Shown: in pieces, positions 1 to 6,704 of the stretch
How positions within the stretch are numbered: the stretch's first letter is position 1
Layout of the letters: every line of letters starts with the position of its first letter
NCBI GenBank assembly: GCA_029865515.1
Contig: JAOUGQ010000116.1
Span: forward strand, 1 to 8,726
Direction of reading: 5' to 3'
DNA from: Nitrospirota bacterium
Lineage (GTDB): Bacteria; Nitrospirota; Nitrospiria; Nitrospirales; UBA8639
DNA: 8,726 bases
Program-made: the position numbers and the translations under genes
The notes under the pieces: model-generated
The model's database searches: none
Told to the model about the DNA's origin: nothing
What the model saw: the letters and a program-made list of their open reading frames with translations, nothing else

Positions 1-2
1 AG

Positions 3-659
3 CGCATTCAGCGATTAGAGCGGGATTTGAAATCTATGGCGCATGGTCGTCAGGAGCAACGAAAAATGCGTGTAAAGCGAGGGCTTCCCGTTATTTCCAT
101 CATTGGATATACCAATGTGGGGAAGTCCACCTTGTTTAATGCGTTGACGGACAGCCAGGTCTCCGTGAAGAACCGCGTTTTTGAAACGCTCGATACCGTC
201 AATCGGCGATGGCATCTTCCAGGATTAGGCGATGTCATTTTGACAGACACCGTAGGATTTATCCGGGATTTGCCAAAAGATCTTATGGCGGCCTTTCAGA
301 CCACCTTGCAGGAACTGCAGGAGGCTGATGTGCTGCTTCACGTGATTGATGCCCATGCGCCGGATCCCGGGCAGCATATTACCGCCGTGGACAATATTTT
401 GAATCAATTGGGACTTGATACCATTCCCTGTCTGCGTTTTTTTAATAAGGCGGATCTTGTTGGAGAAGAAGGGATTCAACTTTTGTGTCAGCGATACGGA
501 GGAATGGGGGGATCCGCCTTGCAAGGAGAGTCTCTTCAGATGATTCAACGGGAGCTGACGCACCTGCTTCGTGGCCTTCAGTCTGAAGGTGTCTTGAACG
601 GGAAGGCTGGTGAACTAGCACCCCATCGTTCTCTGTCTTCAGCGGGTATCCTTCCATGA
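3..659 (+). CDS. hflX: GTPase HflX, C-terminal part (5' end outside window)
   Basis: HflX is a ribosome-associated GTPase of the TRAFAC class that binds the 50S subunit and can split stalled or stressed ribosomes. The frame is open to the left edge (no stop from base 3), so the N-terminal HflX domain lies outside the window. What remains begins in the Arg/Glu-rich linker helix (RIQRLERDLK) and enters the G domain. Visible motifs are the P-loop GYTNVGKST (about 105-131), the switch I-like FETLDTV, G3 DTVGF (about 246-260) and G4 NKAD (about 442-453). The C-terminal tail after about 480 is short and poorly conserved. A TTG at 27 and an ATG at 36 lie inside this conserved linker and are not starts. 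The stop overlaps the nth start in an ATGA, so nth is probably translationally coupled. The family call is firm; full length cannot be judged. Confidence 0.93.
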   Translation, partial: RIQRLERDLKSMAHGRQEQRKMRVKRGLPVISIIGYTNVGKSTLFNALTDSQVSVKNRVFETLDTVNRRWHLPGLGDVILTDTVGFIRDLPKDLMAAFQTTLQELQEADVLLHVIDAHAPDPGQHITAVDNILNQLGLDTIPCLRFFNKADLVGEEGIQLLCQRYGGMGGSALQGESLQMIQRELTHLLRGLQSEGVLNGKAGELAPHRSLSSAGILP

Positions 660-1360
660 GGGCCCTTGCCTCACCACCTTTTCGGACAAAAGCTCCACGG
701 CGTTCGATCGACTCGCCGGCGGTGGCGAAAAAACGGGCAGCCCGGATCCTTGCTGCATTAGGTCAATCCATCCCTGATGCCAAAGTGGAATTGGATTCCT
801 CAAATTCGCTTGAGCTATTAATGGCCACAATTCTTTCGGCACAATGCACCGACGAGAGAGTGAACCAGGTGACGCCTAGGGTCTTTTCCCGCTTTCGCAC
901 GGCCGAGGATTATGCCAACGCCGATCGAGCTGAATTGGAAGCTCTCATTCGGCCAACCGGATTTTTTAAAAATAAAGCGCGACATCTCATCGGGTGTGGC
1001 CAAGCGCTGATAAAGCATTTTAACGGAAGGGTGCCGGAAACGATGGAAGCCTTAACCTCTTTGCCTGGAGTGGGGCGAAAAACTGCCAATGTTATTTTGG
1101 GGAGCTATGTGGGAGAGCCCGTTATTGTGGTGGATACTCATGTGAAGCGGGTGGCCAATCGGCTTGGGTTGACGAAAAGCCCGGATCCGACAAAAATTGA
1201 ACAGGATCTTCAACATCTCTTCCCCAAAGCGCAATGGACGGTAGGGGCGCAACGCCTGCTTCTCCATGGCCGATACGTCTGTTTGGCCAGAAGGCCAAAT
1301 TGTCAAAATTGTGTGCTCTATACCGATTGTGGATGGGAAGGAAAACGAAAGCCAATATGA
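656..1360 (+). CDS. nth: Endonuclease III, DNA glycosylase/AP lyase
   Basis: This is a base-excision repair enzyme that removes oxidised pyrimidines and cleaves the abasic site by beta-elimination. The 234 residues carry the helix-hairpin-helix LPGVGRKTANVIL (about 136-148) with catalytic Lys142, then VVDTHV with catalytic Asp160. The C-terminal 4Fe-4S loop has the exact family spacing C-x6-C-x2-C-x5-C (Cys209, 216, 219, 225). Endonuclease III is usually about 210 residues; the extra 20-25 are a basic, Ser/Pro-rich N-terminal stretch before the first helix (AKKRAARILAAL). The ATG at 656 overlaps the hflX stop (ATGA), which favours this start, although a start further in, near residue 23, would also give a normal-length enzyme. 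The 3' end overlaps yicC by another ATGA. All key residues are present, so it should be active. Confidence 0.95.
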   Translation: MRALASPPFRTKAPRRSIDSPAVAKKRAARILAALGQSIPDAKVELDSSNSLELLMATILSAQCTDERVNQVTPRVFSRFRTAEDYANADRAELEALIRPTGFFKNKARHLIGCGQALIKHFNGRVPETMEALTSLPGVGRKTANVILGSYVGEPVIVVDTHVKRVANRLGLTKSPDPTKIEQDLQHLFPKAQWTVGAQRLLLHGRYVCLARRPNCQNCVLYTDCGWEGKRKPI

Positions 1361-2235
1361 AAAGCATGACCGGTTTTGGGAGACGAGAATCCCTTTGTCA
1401 GGGAACAATGGTCGGAGTTGAAGTTCGATCTGTAAATCATCGGTTTTGTGAGATCATGGTGCGTCTTCCCAAGCCCCTCTCTGGTATGGAGTTAGAACTG
1501 AAAGAACAGGTGAAGCGTACTTGCGAGCGCGGTCGCATTGAATTGACGGTGACGGTGAATGGCGGCGGGTCCGGAACCAACAAAGTCGTGCAATTGGATC
1601 GCGCGATGGCGAGCCGGTATGTTCAGGCGCTTCGGGAGTTGCAACGGGAATTCAAATTGAGTGGAACGGTGGATGTCAATGTGGTGGCGGGGTTTCGGGA
1701 TCTGTTTACCACAAGTGAAGAGGCCACCGTGATCAAGGACATGCCGAAGGTCATCCAGGGGTTAGCCCAGCGTGCCCTGACCGATTTAGAAAAAATGCGG
1801 AAAAAAGAAGGCGCGGCCTTACAAAAAGACCTGTTGCAGCGACTCCATACGGTTGAAGGACGGCTTCAGATGGTTCATCAACGCATCCCGGTCGCGCTGC
1901 AGGCGTCCGTCGATCGACTGAAAGCTCGAGTAGCCAAATTATTAGAAGGGGAACGGGTCAACGATGATCGGGTTGCTCAGGAAGTCGCCATGCTGGCGGA
2001 ACGATCAGATGTGACAGAAGAATTAACACGACTACAGAGCCATGTGGTTCAATTTCGTTCGGCTCTCAAAGCCAAGGAGCCTGTTGGGAAACGGCTGGAT
2101 TTTCTCCTTCAGGAAATGGGCAGGGAAGTCAATACCATTGGGTCTAAAGCGAACGACGCCGAGATCTCTTCACAGGTTGTGGAATTGAAAAGTGAATTGG
2201 AAAAGATCCGCGAACAGGTCCAAAATATAGAATAA
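1357..2235 (+). CDS. yicC: YicC/YloC family endoribonuclease
   Basis: YicC/YloC proteins are conserved bacterial endoribonucleases; E. coli YicC has been linked to small-RNA turnover. The 292 residues show the family N-terminus MKSMTGFGR, the RSVNHRF motif (about residues 23-29) and the C-terminal signature DFLLQEMGREVNTIGSKAND (about 248-267). The middle (about 140-230) is predicted helical and rich in Lys, Glu and Gln, consistent with the helical arm of the family. The frame is open further upstream to 1234, but that extension lies inside nth; ATG 1357 gives the family N-terminus and forms an ATGA overlap with the nth stop. MTGFG at 1366 is a second possible start. It lies upstream of gmk, as in B. 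subtilis. The family call is very secure; the RNA target here is unknown. Confidence 0.94.
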   Translation: MKSMTGFGRRESLCQGTMVGVEVRSVNHRFCEIMVRLPKPLSGMELELKEQVKRTCERGRIELTVTVNGGGSGTNKVVQLDRAMASRYVQALRELQREFKLSGTVDVNVVAGFRDLFTTSEEATVIKDMPKVIQGLAQRALTDLEKMRKKEGAALQKDLLQRLHTVEGRLQMVHQRIPVALQASVDRLKARVAKLLEGERVNDDRVAQEVAMLAERSDVTEELTRLQSHVVQFRSALKAKEPVGKRLDFLLQEMGREVNTIGSKANDAEISSQVVELKSELEKIREQVQNIE

Positions 2236-2259
2236 TCGATCAAGCCGTTTCAAAACCTC

Positions 2260-2271
2260 GGAGGACATGTG
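2260..2271 (+). promoter_or_regulatory. Ribosome binding site and overlapping start codons of gmk
   Basis: GGAGG (2260-2264) is followed by ATGTG, in which an out-of-frame ATG (2267) and the in-frame GTG (2269) overlap. The ATG frame stops after three codons (TAG at 2276). The spacer from GGAGG is 2 bases to the ATG and 4 to the GTG, so the GTG is better placed, though still close. Confidence 0.55.
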
Positions 2272-2874
2272 TCTTTAGCTGGGGAAAAACTGTTGTTTGT
2301 CGTCTCTGGACCTTCCGGAGTGGGTAAGTCTACGTTATGCCGGCATATTTTGAAGAATGTGCCCGACATTCGTCTTTCGGTATCGTATACCACCCGGAAG
2401 CCACGGTCTGGCGAAACCGATGGCAAAGAGTACCGGTTTATTTCGGAAGAGGAGTTTCGCGCAAAAATTTCCGAGCATGCCTTTGCTGAATATGCCGAAG
2501 TCTATGGACGATTATATGGAACACCATGGAAGGAATTGGAACAAGAGGCTGGCTCAAACACGGATGTCTTGTTGGATATTGATGTGCAGGGTGCCCGGCA
2601 GGTCATGAAAACCCTTCAAAAGGCGGTGACCGTGTTCATCCTGCCCCCTTCATTGGAGGTGCTTCGGGCTCGTCTGGTTGATCGAGGGACGGATACACCG
2701 GATGAGCAGAACCGTCGCTTTCAGAAAGCTCAAGATGAGATGCGAAGCTATACGGAATATCAATACACCATTCGCAATGAAACCCTGGAGCAGGCCATCG
2801 AGGAACTCCAAGCGGTCATTGTGGCTGAACGTGTCCGAACCACCCATGTCGATCCGGCTCATGTATTCCGGTAG
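2269..2874 (+). CDS. gmk: Guanylate kinase
   Basis: The enzyme phosphorylates GMP to GDP with ATP and is essential for GTP and (p)ppGpp pools. The 201 residues have the family length. Visible are the P-loop GPSGVGKST (14-22), the GMP-binding segment SVSYTTRKPRSGETDGKEY (about 37-55), YAEVYGRLYGTP, the LLDIDVQGA strand-loop and the lid region ILPPSLEVLRARLVDRG with Arg residues. The start is taken as GTG at 2269, preceded by a GGAGG at 2260-2264 with a short 4-base spacer. An ATG sits two bases earlier (2267), but in its own frame it reads only three codons before TAG and cannot start gmk. It lies 33 bases after yicC and 80 before rpoZ. Confidence 0.96.
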   Translation: MSLAGEKLLFVVSGPSGVGKSTLCRHILKNVPDIRLSVSYTTRKPRSGETDGKEYRFISEEEFRAKISEHAFAEYAEVYGRLYGTPWKELEQEAGSNTDVLLDIDVQGARQVMKTLQKAVTVFILPPSLEVLRARLVDRGTDTPDEQNRRFQKAQDEMRSYTEYQYTIRNETLEQAIEELQAVIVAERVRTTHVDPAHVFR

Positions 2875-2954
2875 GTGCTGCAATGAAGGGATCAATTTGT
2901 GTAGACTAATGGGTTGAGTATGTTCTTATCACAGAAAGGAAAGAGGTTCATTCA

Positions 2955-3320
2955 ATGGATGCCTTATCGTTATTACCCCAACACAACCAAAAACAATTTG
3001 ATTCCCGGTATCGGATCGTGTTGATTGCCGCCCAGCGGGCCAAACAGTTGGTGCGGGGAAGTGAGCATTACGGGCCCAGCAAATTCACGAAAGAGACCTC
3101 GAGAGCTTTGGAAGAAGTGCTGCAGGGTCAGGTTCCCTATCTGATCGGGCAGGAGGCCAAAGAGGCCATTCGCCTTGCCAAACGATCGAGTGAACGGCCT
3201 ATCGATCCGGCCCTCTATGCGCAGCCGGATGAGAATGCGCAAGAAATCAAAAAAGAGTTGAGTGTGTATATTGATGACACGGCTCAGCATCTTGGCACGG
3301 TCGTTGAACCCGAGGAATAG
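2955..3320 (+). CDS. rpoZ: DNA-directed RNA polymerase omega subunit (RpoZ-like)
   Basis: Omega binds the C-terminal part of beta-prime, helps RNA polymerase assembly and, in some bacteria, forms part of a ppGpp site. The 121-residue protein has the omega core in its first two thirds: SRYRIVLIAAQRAKQLVRG (17-35) matches the NRFDLVLLAARRARQL helix, followed by a Lys/Thr segment and a helix ending in GQVPYLIGQEA. The C-terminal 45 residues are acidic and probably disordered; E. coli omega is about 91 residues, so this is a modest extension. The ATG at 2955 has AGAGG at 2942-2946 with an 8-base spacer. The position between gmk and coaBC is the classic omega location and supports a call that sequence alone makes only moderately strong. 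Confidence 0.85.
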   Translation: MDALSLLPQHNQKQFDSRYRIVLIAAQRAKQLVRGSEHYGPSKFTKETSRALEEVLQGQVPYLIGQEAKEAIRLAKRSSERPIDPALYAQPDENAQEIKKELSVYIDDTAQHLGTVVEPEE

Positions 3321-3350
3321 CCGTATTCACTCACCGAGAGAACACAGGCG

Positions 3351-4589
3351 ATGAACGGGATATTATCAGGGAAGCGGATTGTCCTTGGGGTGACGGGGAG
3401 TATTGCTGCTTATAAGGCGGTCGGGCTTTTACGCCTGTTGACCCAGGCCGGTGCCAGCGTTCAGGTGGTTATGACGGATTCAGCCATCCGGTTTATCGCC
3501 CCCCTGACCTTTGAAGTGTTATCAGGGCATCCTGTGGCCAGCGATGTCTTTGCCGGCCATCAGGAAATGAAGCACTTGTCCTTGACGGAACAAGCCGATT
3601 TGCTGGTCGTGGCTCCTTGTACGGCGAACACGCTGGCCAAATTGGCCTTGGGCCTTGCGGATAATTTGCTCGGGACGCTTGCGCTCACCGTGCAATGCCC
3701 GGTGATCATTTGTCCGGCGATGGACGGCGAAATGTGGGTCCATCCGGCTGTCCAAGCCCATGTTCAGACTCTTCGGCATCGAGGGGCGGTCATTGTGGAG
3801 CCTGAGGTTGGTGCTCTCGCGTCGGGAGAATGGGGACAGGGGCGTCTGGCTACTGAAGAAGCCATCATGTCGACGGCAGTTGGTTTGCTGAAGTCCCGAA
3901 CGGATTGGCAAGGGGAGCGCGTGTTGATTTCCGCAGGTCCCACCCAGGAACCGATTGACCCTGTGCGCTTCATCAGTAACGGGTCATCAGGCAAAATGGG
4001 GTATGCCTTAGCCGAGGCAGCAGTCGCGCGTGGGGCTGAAGTCGTCTTAGTGACGGGTCCCACCCAACTAGTTCCTCCCAAGGGAGTGAGAGTGGTACCC
4101 GTGGTCACGGCAGAAGAGATGCTTCAGGCGCTCACTGCGCGTTTTGAGTGGGCCACGACTCTTATTATGACGGCAGCCGTAGGGGATTTTCGTCCCAAAC
4201 AGGTGCATGCGCAGAAAGTCAAAAAAGATCTATGGCAGGGCGAAGGGTTGGTTCTGGAACGGACTCCGGATATTTTAATGGCTCTCTCCGCCAGGCGCAC
4301 GCACCAACGTCTGATTGGTTTTGCAGCTGAAACGGACCATCTTATTGAGCACGGACAAGCCAAACTCGCCAATAAGCATCTGGATATGGTGATCGCGAAT
4401 TGTATCGGGGGAGAGCAGTCTGCCTTTGGAAATGAGACCAATGAGGTGTATGTCCTCACGCCCGGTACCGACCCGCATCACATCCCTCGCATGCCGAAAC
4501 GACAGCTCGCAGATACCCTCCTGGATCGTATCCTGTCACTTCCGGTTCAGCCCTCCCGGCAAAAGGCCGCTTCTTTCCCCACTCAATAA
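3351..4589 (+). CDS. coaBC: Bifunctional phosphopantothenoylcysteine decarboxylase / phosphopantothenate-cysteine ligase
   Basis: This performs two consecutive steps of coenzyme A synthesis: CoaB joins cysteine to 4'-phosphopantothenate, and the FMN-dependent CoaC domain decarboxylates the product to 4'-phosphopantetheine. The 412 residues divide into a CoaC flavoprotein domain (about 1-185) and a CoaB domain (about 190-400). In CoaC I see GVTGSIAAYK (13-22), the catalytic His75 (KHLSL) and the PAM motif, here PAMD with Asp125 where E. coli has Asn125. In the substrate flap, LASG puts Ser158 where E. coli has Cys158. CoaB shows ISAGPTQEPIDPVRFISN and SSGKMG, then AAVGDFRP, KVKK and GFAAET. 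The PAMD/ASG combination also occurs, as I recall, in other phyla, so I read it as a subfamily trait rather than inactivation. It is the last gene of the + cluster, 30 bases after rpoZ, with only a weak Shine-Dalgarno sequence. Confidence 0.95.
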   Translation: MNGILSGKRIVLGVTGSIAAYKAVGLLRLLTQAGASVQVVMTDSAIRFIAPLTFEVLSGHPVASDVFAGHQEMKHLSLTEQADLLVVAPCTANTLAKLALGLADNLLGTLALTVQCPVIICPAMDGEMWVHPAVQAHVQTLRHRGAVIVEPEVGALASGEWGQGRLATEEAIMSTAVGLLKSRTDWQGERVLISAGPTQEPIDPVRFISNGSSGKMGYALAEAAVARGAEVVLVTGPTQLVPPKGVRVVPVVTAEEMLQALTARFEWATTLIMTAAVGDFRPKQVHAQKVKKDLWQGEGLVLERTPDILMALSARRTHQRLIGFAAETDHLIEHGQAKLANKHLDMVIANCIGGEQSAFGNETNEVYVLTPGTDPHHIPRMPKRQLADTLLDRILSLPVQPSRQKAASFPTQ

Positions 4590-4602
4590 TTCCTGTTTAT
4601 CT

Positions 4603-4634
4603 GGGTTGATTGACCCTTGGTTTTTTTATTTTCT
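4603..4634 (+). terminator. Possible Rho-independent terminator after coaBC
   Basis: GGGTT-GATT-GACCC forms a 5-bp stem (one G-T wobble), followed after four bases by seven T, one A and four T. It begins 14 bases after the coaBC stop, where an operon terminator is expected. The stem is short and the gap before the T-tract is longer than usual, so it may be weak. Confidence 0.4.
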
Positions 4635-4768
4635 TGGTGCATCAAAGGACGAAGATTCGCGGTTTGCCTTGTTGATAAGCGAATCGATAGTGGTGAAACG
4701 AACAACCAAGAATCTCCATAAACAAGAAAAGACTTAACTTTACTCGCACATATGCCGATAAAAATAAT

Positions 4769-4846
4769 ATGGAAGGATTCTTCATCAATATCATCTTTTT
4801 CGGCTGGCTGATTTCCATGGTCCTTCTCGCCATCCGAAGAATCTAA
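4769..4846 (+). CDS. Candidate 25-residue single-pass membrane micro-protein
   Basis: The frame ATG...TAA encodes MEGFFINIIFFGWLISM then VLLAIRRI. It is one continuous hydrophobic helix of about 20 residues with an acidic residue at the N-terminus and two arginines at the C-terminus, the pattern of very small bacterial membrane proteins. I recognise no family. Against it, no Shine-Dalgarno sequence precedes the ATG (the upstream bases are A/T-rich), and a T-rich intergenic region can produce hydrophobic codons by chance. It stands alone, about 180 bases after coaBC. Treat it as a hypothesis. Confidence 0.22.
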   Translation: MEGFFINIIFFGWLISMVLLAIRRI

Positions 4847-4871
4847 CCCCTTCTCCCTGCCCATGCCGGTT

Positions 4872-4895
4872 AGGAGAAGCTTCGTCGCTTCTCTT
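4872..4895 (+). repeat. Intergenic hairpin
   Basis: GAGAAGC (4874-4880) and GCTTCTC (4887-4893) form a perfect 7-bp stem around a 6-base loop. It extends to 9 bp with a G-T and an A-T pair. On + it runs into TTTCT, a poor T-tract, so it could be a weak terminator or only a structured spacer between the converging genes. Confidence 0.35.
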
Positions 4896-4960
4896 TCTGT
4901 CAGCCTTATTTTCTTCTTACTGAATTTTGAACACAAACCTGCTTGGCCCTCTGGACGAAG

Positions 4961-4978
4961 CCTTAGCGAAGGCTAAGG
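4961..4978. repeat. Perfect palindrome with GAAG loop
   Basis: CCTTAGC-GAAG-GCTAAGG is a perfect 7-bp inverted repeat, with no T-run close by on either strand. It looks like the short palindromic elements scattered between genes in many environmental bacterial genomes. Only one copy is seen in this window, so repeat status is inferred. Confidence 0.35.
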
Positions 4979-5056
4979 TGATTCAATTCTTCATTTTCTG
5001 ATTTTCTCTTTAAAAACAGGGAATGAAAAGGTATGGGTGCTGCATGAAAATGTATG

Positions 5057-5080
5057 CCCTGGAGGCCTGAGGGGTTTTTT
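5057..5080 (+). terminator. Weak terminator-like hairpin with T6
   Basis: CCCT (5057-5060) can pair with AGGG (5070-5073) around a 9-base loop that itself contains the palindrome AGGCCT. One G and then six T follow. The four-base stem is short. It lies just past the 3' end of pyk on the opposite strand and could end read-through from the left. Confidence 0.25.
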
Positions 5081-5097
5081 GCCCGGACGGAATTGGT

Positions 5098-6498
5098 TTA
5101 TGGAATGGCTCGAATTTGAATGGAATCGATCCGTTGTTGCGCCAACACGTCGGAGATAATTACGACCTTTTCTCCCGTTTGGAAATGTTCCCGTTCTTTT
5201 AAAATCCGAAAGGCGGTTTGTAACGTTTTTTCAGGGTCTGAGCTAAAGTCGATTCGAAAGGGATAGACGCCTCGATTGAGCGTCATGGTCCGACGGGATT
5301 GACTCCCGTTGGTAAAGGCATAAATGTTCGTGGAAAATGGACGACAATTTGAGACGAAATCCGCCATGATGCCTCTTCTCGTGATCACGACAATCCCTTT
5401 AGCGTGTAAGTCTTCTGCGAGCTGGACCGCCGCGATAGCCAATTGCTGTTTGTCTGTTGTCCGTTTTAGCTGTTTGGCAAACTGTAACCCTGGAATGGCT
5501 TCGGTTCTGATGGAAATTTTCCGCAGATGCTCAACACATTTCAACGGATATTTCCCGACTGTGGTTTCTCCGGAGAGCATGACCGCATCGACTTCTTCAT
5601 AGACGGCATTGGCCACATCAGTCACTTCGGCCCGGGTGGGAATGGGATTGTGAATCATCGATTCCAGGAGGTGGGTCGCGACAATCACGCGTTTGCCATA
5701 TTCGGCGCAGAGCCGGACAATTCTGCGCTGCACATTCGGCAAATCCTCCAAATTGATTTCTGCCCCCAAATCTCCACGAGCCACCATAATGCCATCCGAT
5801 TCCTGGATAATATCTTCCAGATTGCGAACGCCTTCCTGATCTTCAATTTTCGCAATAATTTTGACCTTTCCGGCTTTGTGGCCCATGAGCTGTTTTAATT
5901 GTCGGATATCATTCACTTCTCGAACAAACGAAAGGGCAATGAAATCCACATCGGCGGCCAAGCCAAACGCAATATCTTTTTCGTCCTTTTGGGTGATCGC
6001 CGGGAGATTGACCCGGATTCCCGGCAAATTGACATGGCGTTTGCTTTTCAACACCCCCCCATCAAGGACACGGCACCGCATGAGACGCCCTTTTTTTTCC
6101 AGCACCTCAAAATTAATCAACCCGTTATCCACCGTAATTTTATCTCCCACATTCACCGCCTCGATTAAATCGGCATAGTTGATGTGAATAGAACTTTCTT
6201 CTACATCCAGCGGCCCACGTGCGGAGATGGACACAATCGTGCCTTGTTGTATATTGAGATCAAGAGGAAGGTCCCCTGTGCGGATTTCAGGGCCCTGTGT
6301 ATCTAAAAGAAGAGGAATGGGAAATGGAACCTTTTTATTGAGGGTCTTAATGTGCTTGATCACTTTGGCATGGGATTCGTGGGTGCCATGGGACATATTT
6401 AACCGCACAATGTTCATGCCGGCGTCATACATTTTGCGCAACATCTCGTAAGATTCTGTCGCCGGTCCGATCGTACAGATGATTCGTGTTTTTTGCAT
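5098..6498 (-). CDS. pyk: Pyruvate kinase
   Basis: Pyruvate kinase converts phosphoenolpyruvate and ADP to pyruvate and ATP, the last step of glycolysis. The 466 residues match the usual 470. The barrel domain starts KTRIICTIGPATES and carries Arg32, Asn34, Ser36 and His37 (VRLNMSHG) at the same numbers as E. coli PykF. Asp66 and Arg73 follow in DTQGPEIRT, then a B domain, IIAKIEDQEG with the catalytic Lys, VARGDLGAEI, the ESMI and RAEVTDVANAV segments and LSGETTVGKYP. A C-terminal effector-type domain follows. Two small departures from the common motifs are DTQGP for DTKGP (Gln68) and ATHLLESM for ATQMLESM. The frame is open upstream to 6585, but ATG 6498 starts exactly at the family N-terminus and has AGGGAAGGA 5 bases upstream. 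It is divergent from the phosphatase-phosphofructokinase fusion, which suggests linked control of the two irreversible steps. Confidence 0.96.
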   Translation of the reverse strand: MQKTRIICTIGPATESYEMLRKMYDAGMNIVRLNMSHGTHESHAKVIKHIKTLNKKVPFPIPLLLDTQGPEIRTGDLPLDLNIQQGTIVSISARGPLDVEESSIHINYADLIEAVNVGDKITVDNGLINFEVLEKKGRLMRCRVLDGGVLKSKRHVNLPGIRVNLPAITQKDEKDIAFGLAADVDFIALSFVREVNDIRQLKQLMGHKAGKVKIIAKIEDQEGVRNLEDIIQESDGIMVARGDLGAEINLEDLPNVQRRIVRLCAEYGKRVIVATHLLESMIHNPIPTRAEVTDVANAVYEEVDAVMLSGETTVGKYPLKCVEHLRKISIRTEAIPGLQFAKQLKRTTDKQQLAIAAVQLAEDLHAKGIVVITRRGIMADFVSNCRPFSTNIYAFTNGSQSRRTMTLNRGVYPFRIDFSSDPEKTLQTAFRILKEREHFQTGEKVVIISDVLAQQRIDSIQIRAIP

Positions 6499-6538
6499 AA
6501 TTCCTTCCCTGGAATATTGAATTATCGCCAATTTTGGT

Positions 6539-6547
6539 AGTATAGCA
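6539..6547 (-). promoter_or_regulatory. Extended -10 promoter of pyk
   Basis: Read on the minus strand, this is TGCTATACT: a TATACT hexamer (one mismatch from TATAAT) directly preceded by TGN, the extended -10 motif. No good -35 lies at the normal distance, which fits an extended -10 promoter. Transcription would start near 6532 and give a leader of about 33 bases before the ATG at 6498. The region is A/T-rich. Confidence 0.5.
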
Positions 6548-6670
6548 AATGAAAGGATCGTGCTGAGTTCAGGAGTAATAGCCAATGGTAAACAATGAAC
6601 CCGTTGAGGATTTCATCGTCGGCCTCTTTGAATACGGCTGAGCGCACCAATAGGACTGTCCATAAATTTC

Positions 6671-6697
6671 CACCCTCGGCCTGTTGAAGGCTGGGTG
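6671..6697 (+). promoter_or_regulatory. Stem-loop in the leader of the fusion gene
   Basis: CACCC (6671-6675) pairs perfectly with GGGTG (6693-6697). After a 2-base bulge (TC), GGCCT (6678-6682) pairs with AGGCT (6688-6692), with one G-T wobble, around the loop GTTGA. This gives 10 bp of mostly G-C stem ending 7 bases before the Shine-Dalgarno sequence of the downstream gene. No T-run follows, so it is not a normal terminator. It could affect translation, mRNA stability or protein binding; this is inference from structure alone. Confidence 0.4.
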
Positions 6698-6704
6698 TGG
6701 TGAT

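Larger units (their letters stand above)
4590..5097. other. Convergent intergenic region of about 500 bases, no confident gene
   Basis: The stretch lies between the ends of coaBC (+) and pyk (-) and is richer in A+T than its neighbours. It contains a weak terminator-like hairpin right after coaBC (4603-4634), a possible 25-codon membrane ORF (4769-4846), two good hairpins (4872-4895 and 4961-4978) and a short hairpin with T6 (5057-5080). Longer frames on either strand have no family resemblance and no good ribosome binding site, and I treat them as chance. Confidence 0.6.

Noticed and set aside
1234..1356. 41-codon N-terminal extension of yicC
   Set aside because: It lies inside nth, including its iron-sulfur cluster loop, and YicC proteins start with the MTGFG-type sequence encoded from 1357.
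2875..2954. Internal promoter for rpoZ in the gmk-rpoZ gap
   Set aside because: TTGTGT and TATGTT lie at about 16 bases spacing, but both match poorly and the genes form a conserved run; not enough to call.
4426..4737. 103-codon frame on + starting inside coaBC
   Set aside because: Most of it is coaBC read in another frame, and the tail crosses the terminator-like T-tract; no domain pattern.
4583..4936. 117-codon frame on the minus strand in the coaBC-pyk spacer
   Set aside because: No recognisable family, low-complexity charged sequence, overlaps the coaBC stop and hairpins, and has no convincing ribosome binding site.
5023..5070. 15-codon frame on + with a Cys-Cys pair, ending just before GGGG-T6
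   Set aside because: Considered as a leader or precursor peptide, but there is no biosynthetic partner nearby, the frame is tiny and it sits at the 3' end of an opposing gene.
6499..6585. 29-codon N-terminal extension of pyruvate kinase to an ATG at 6585
   Set aside because: It would cover the extended -10 promoter; the family N-terminus begins at the ATG at 6498, which has a good Shine-Dalgarno sequence.
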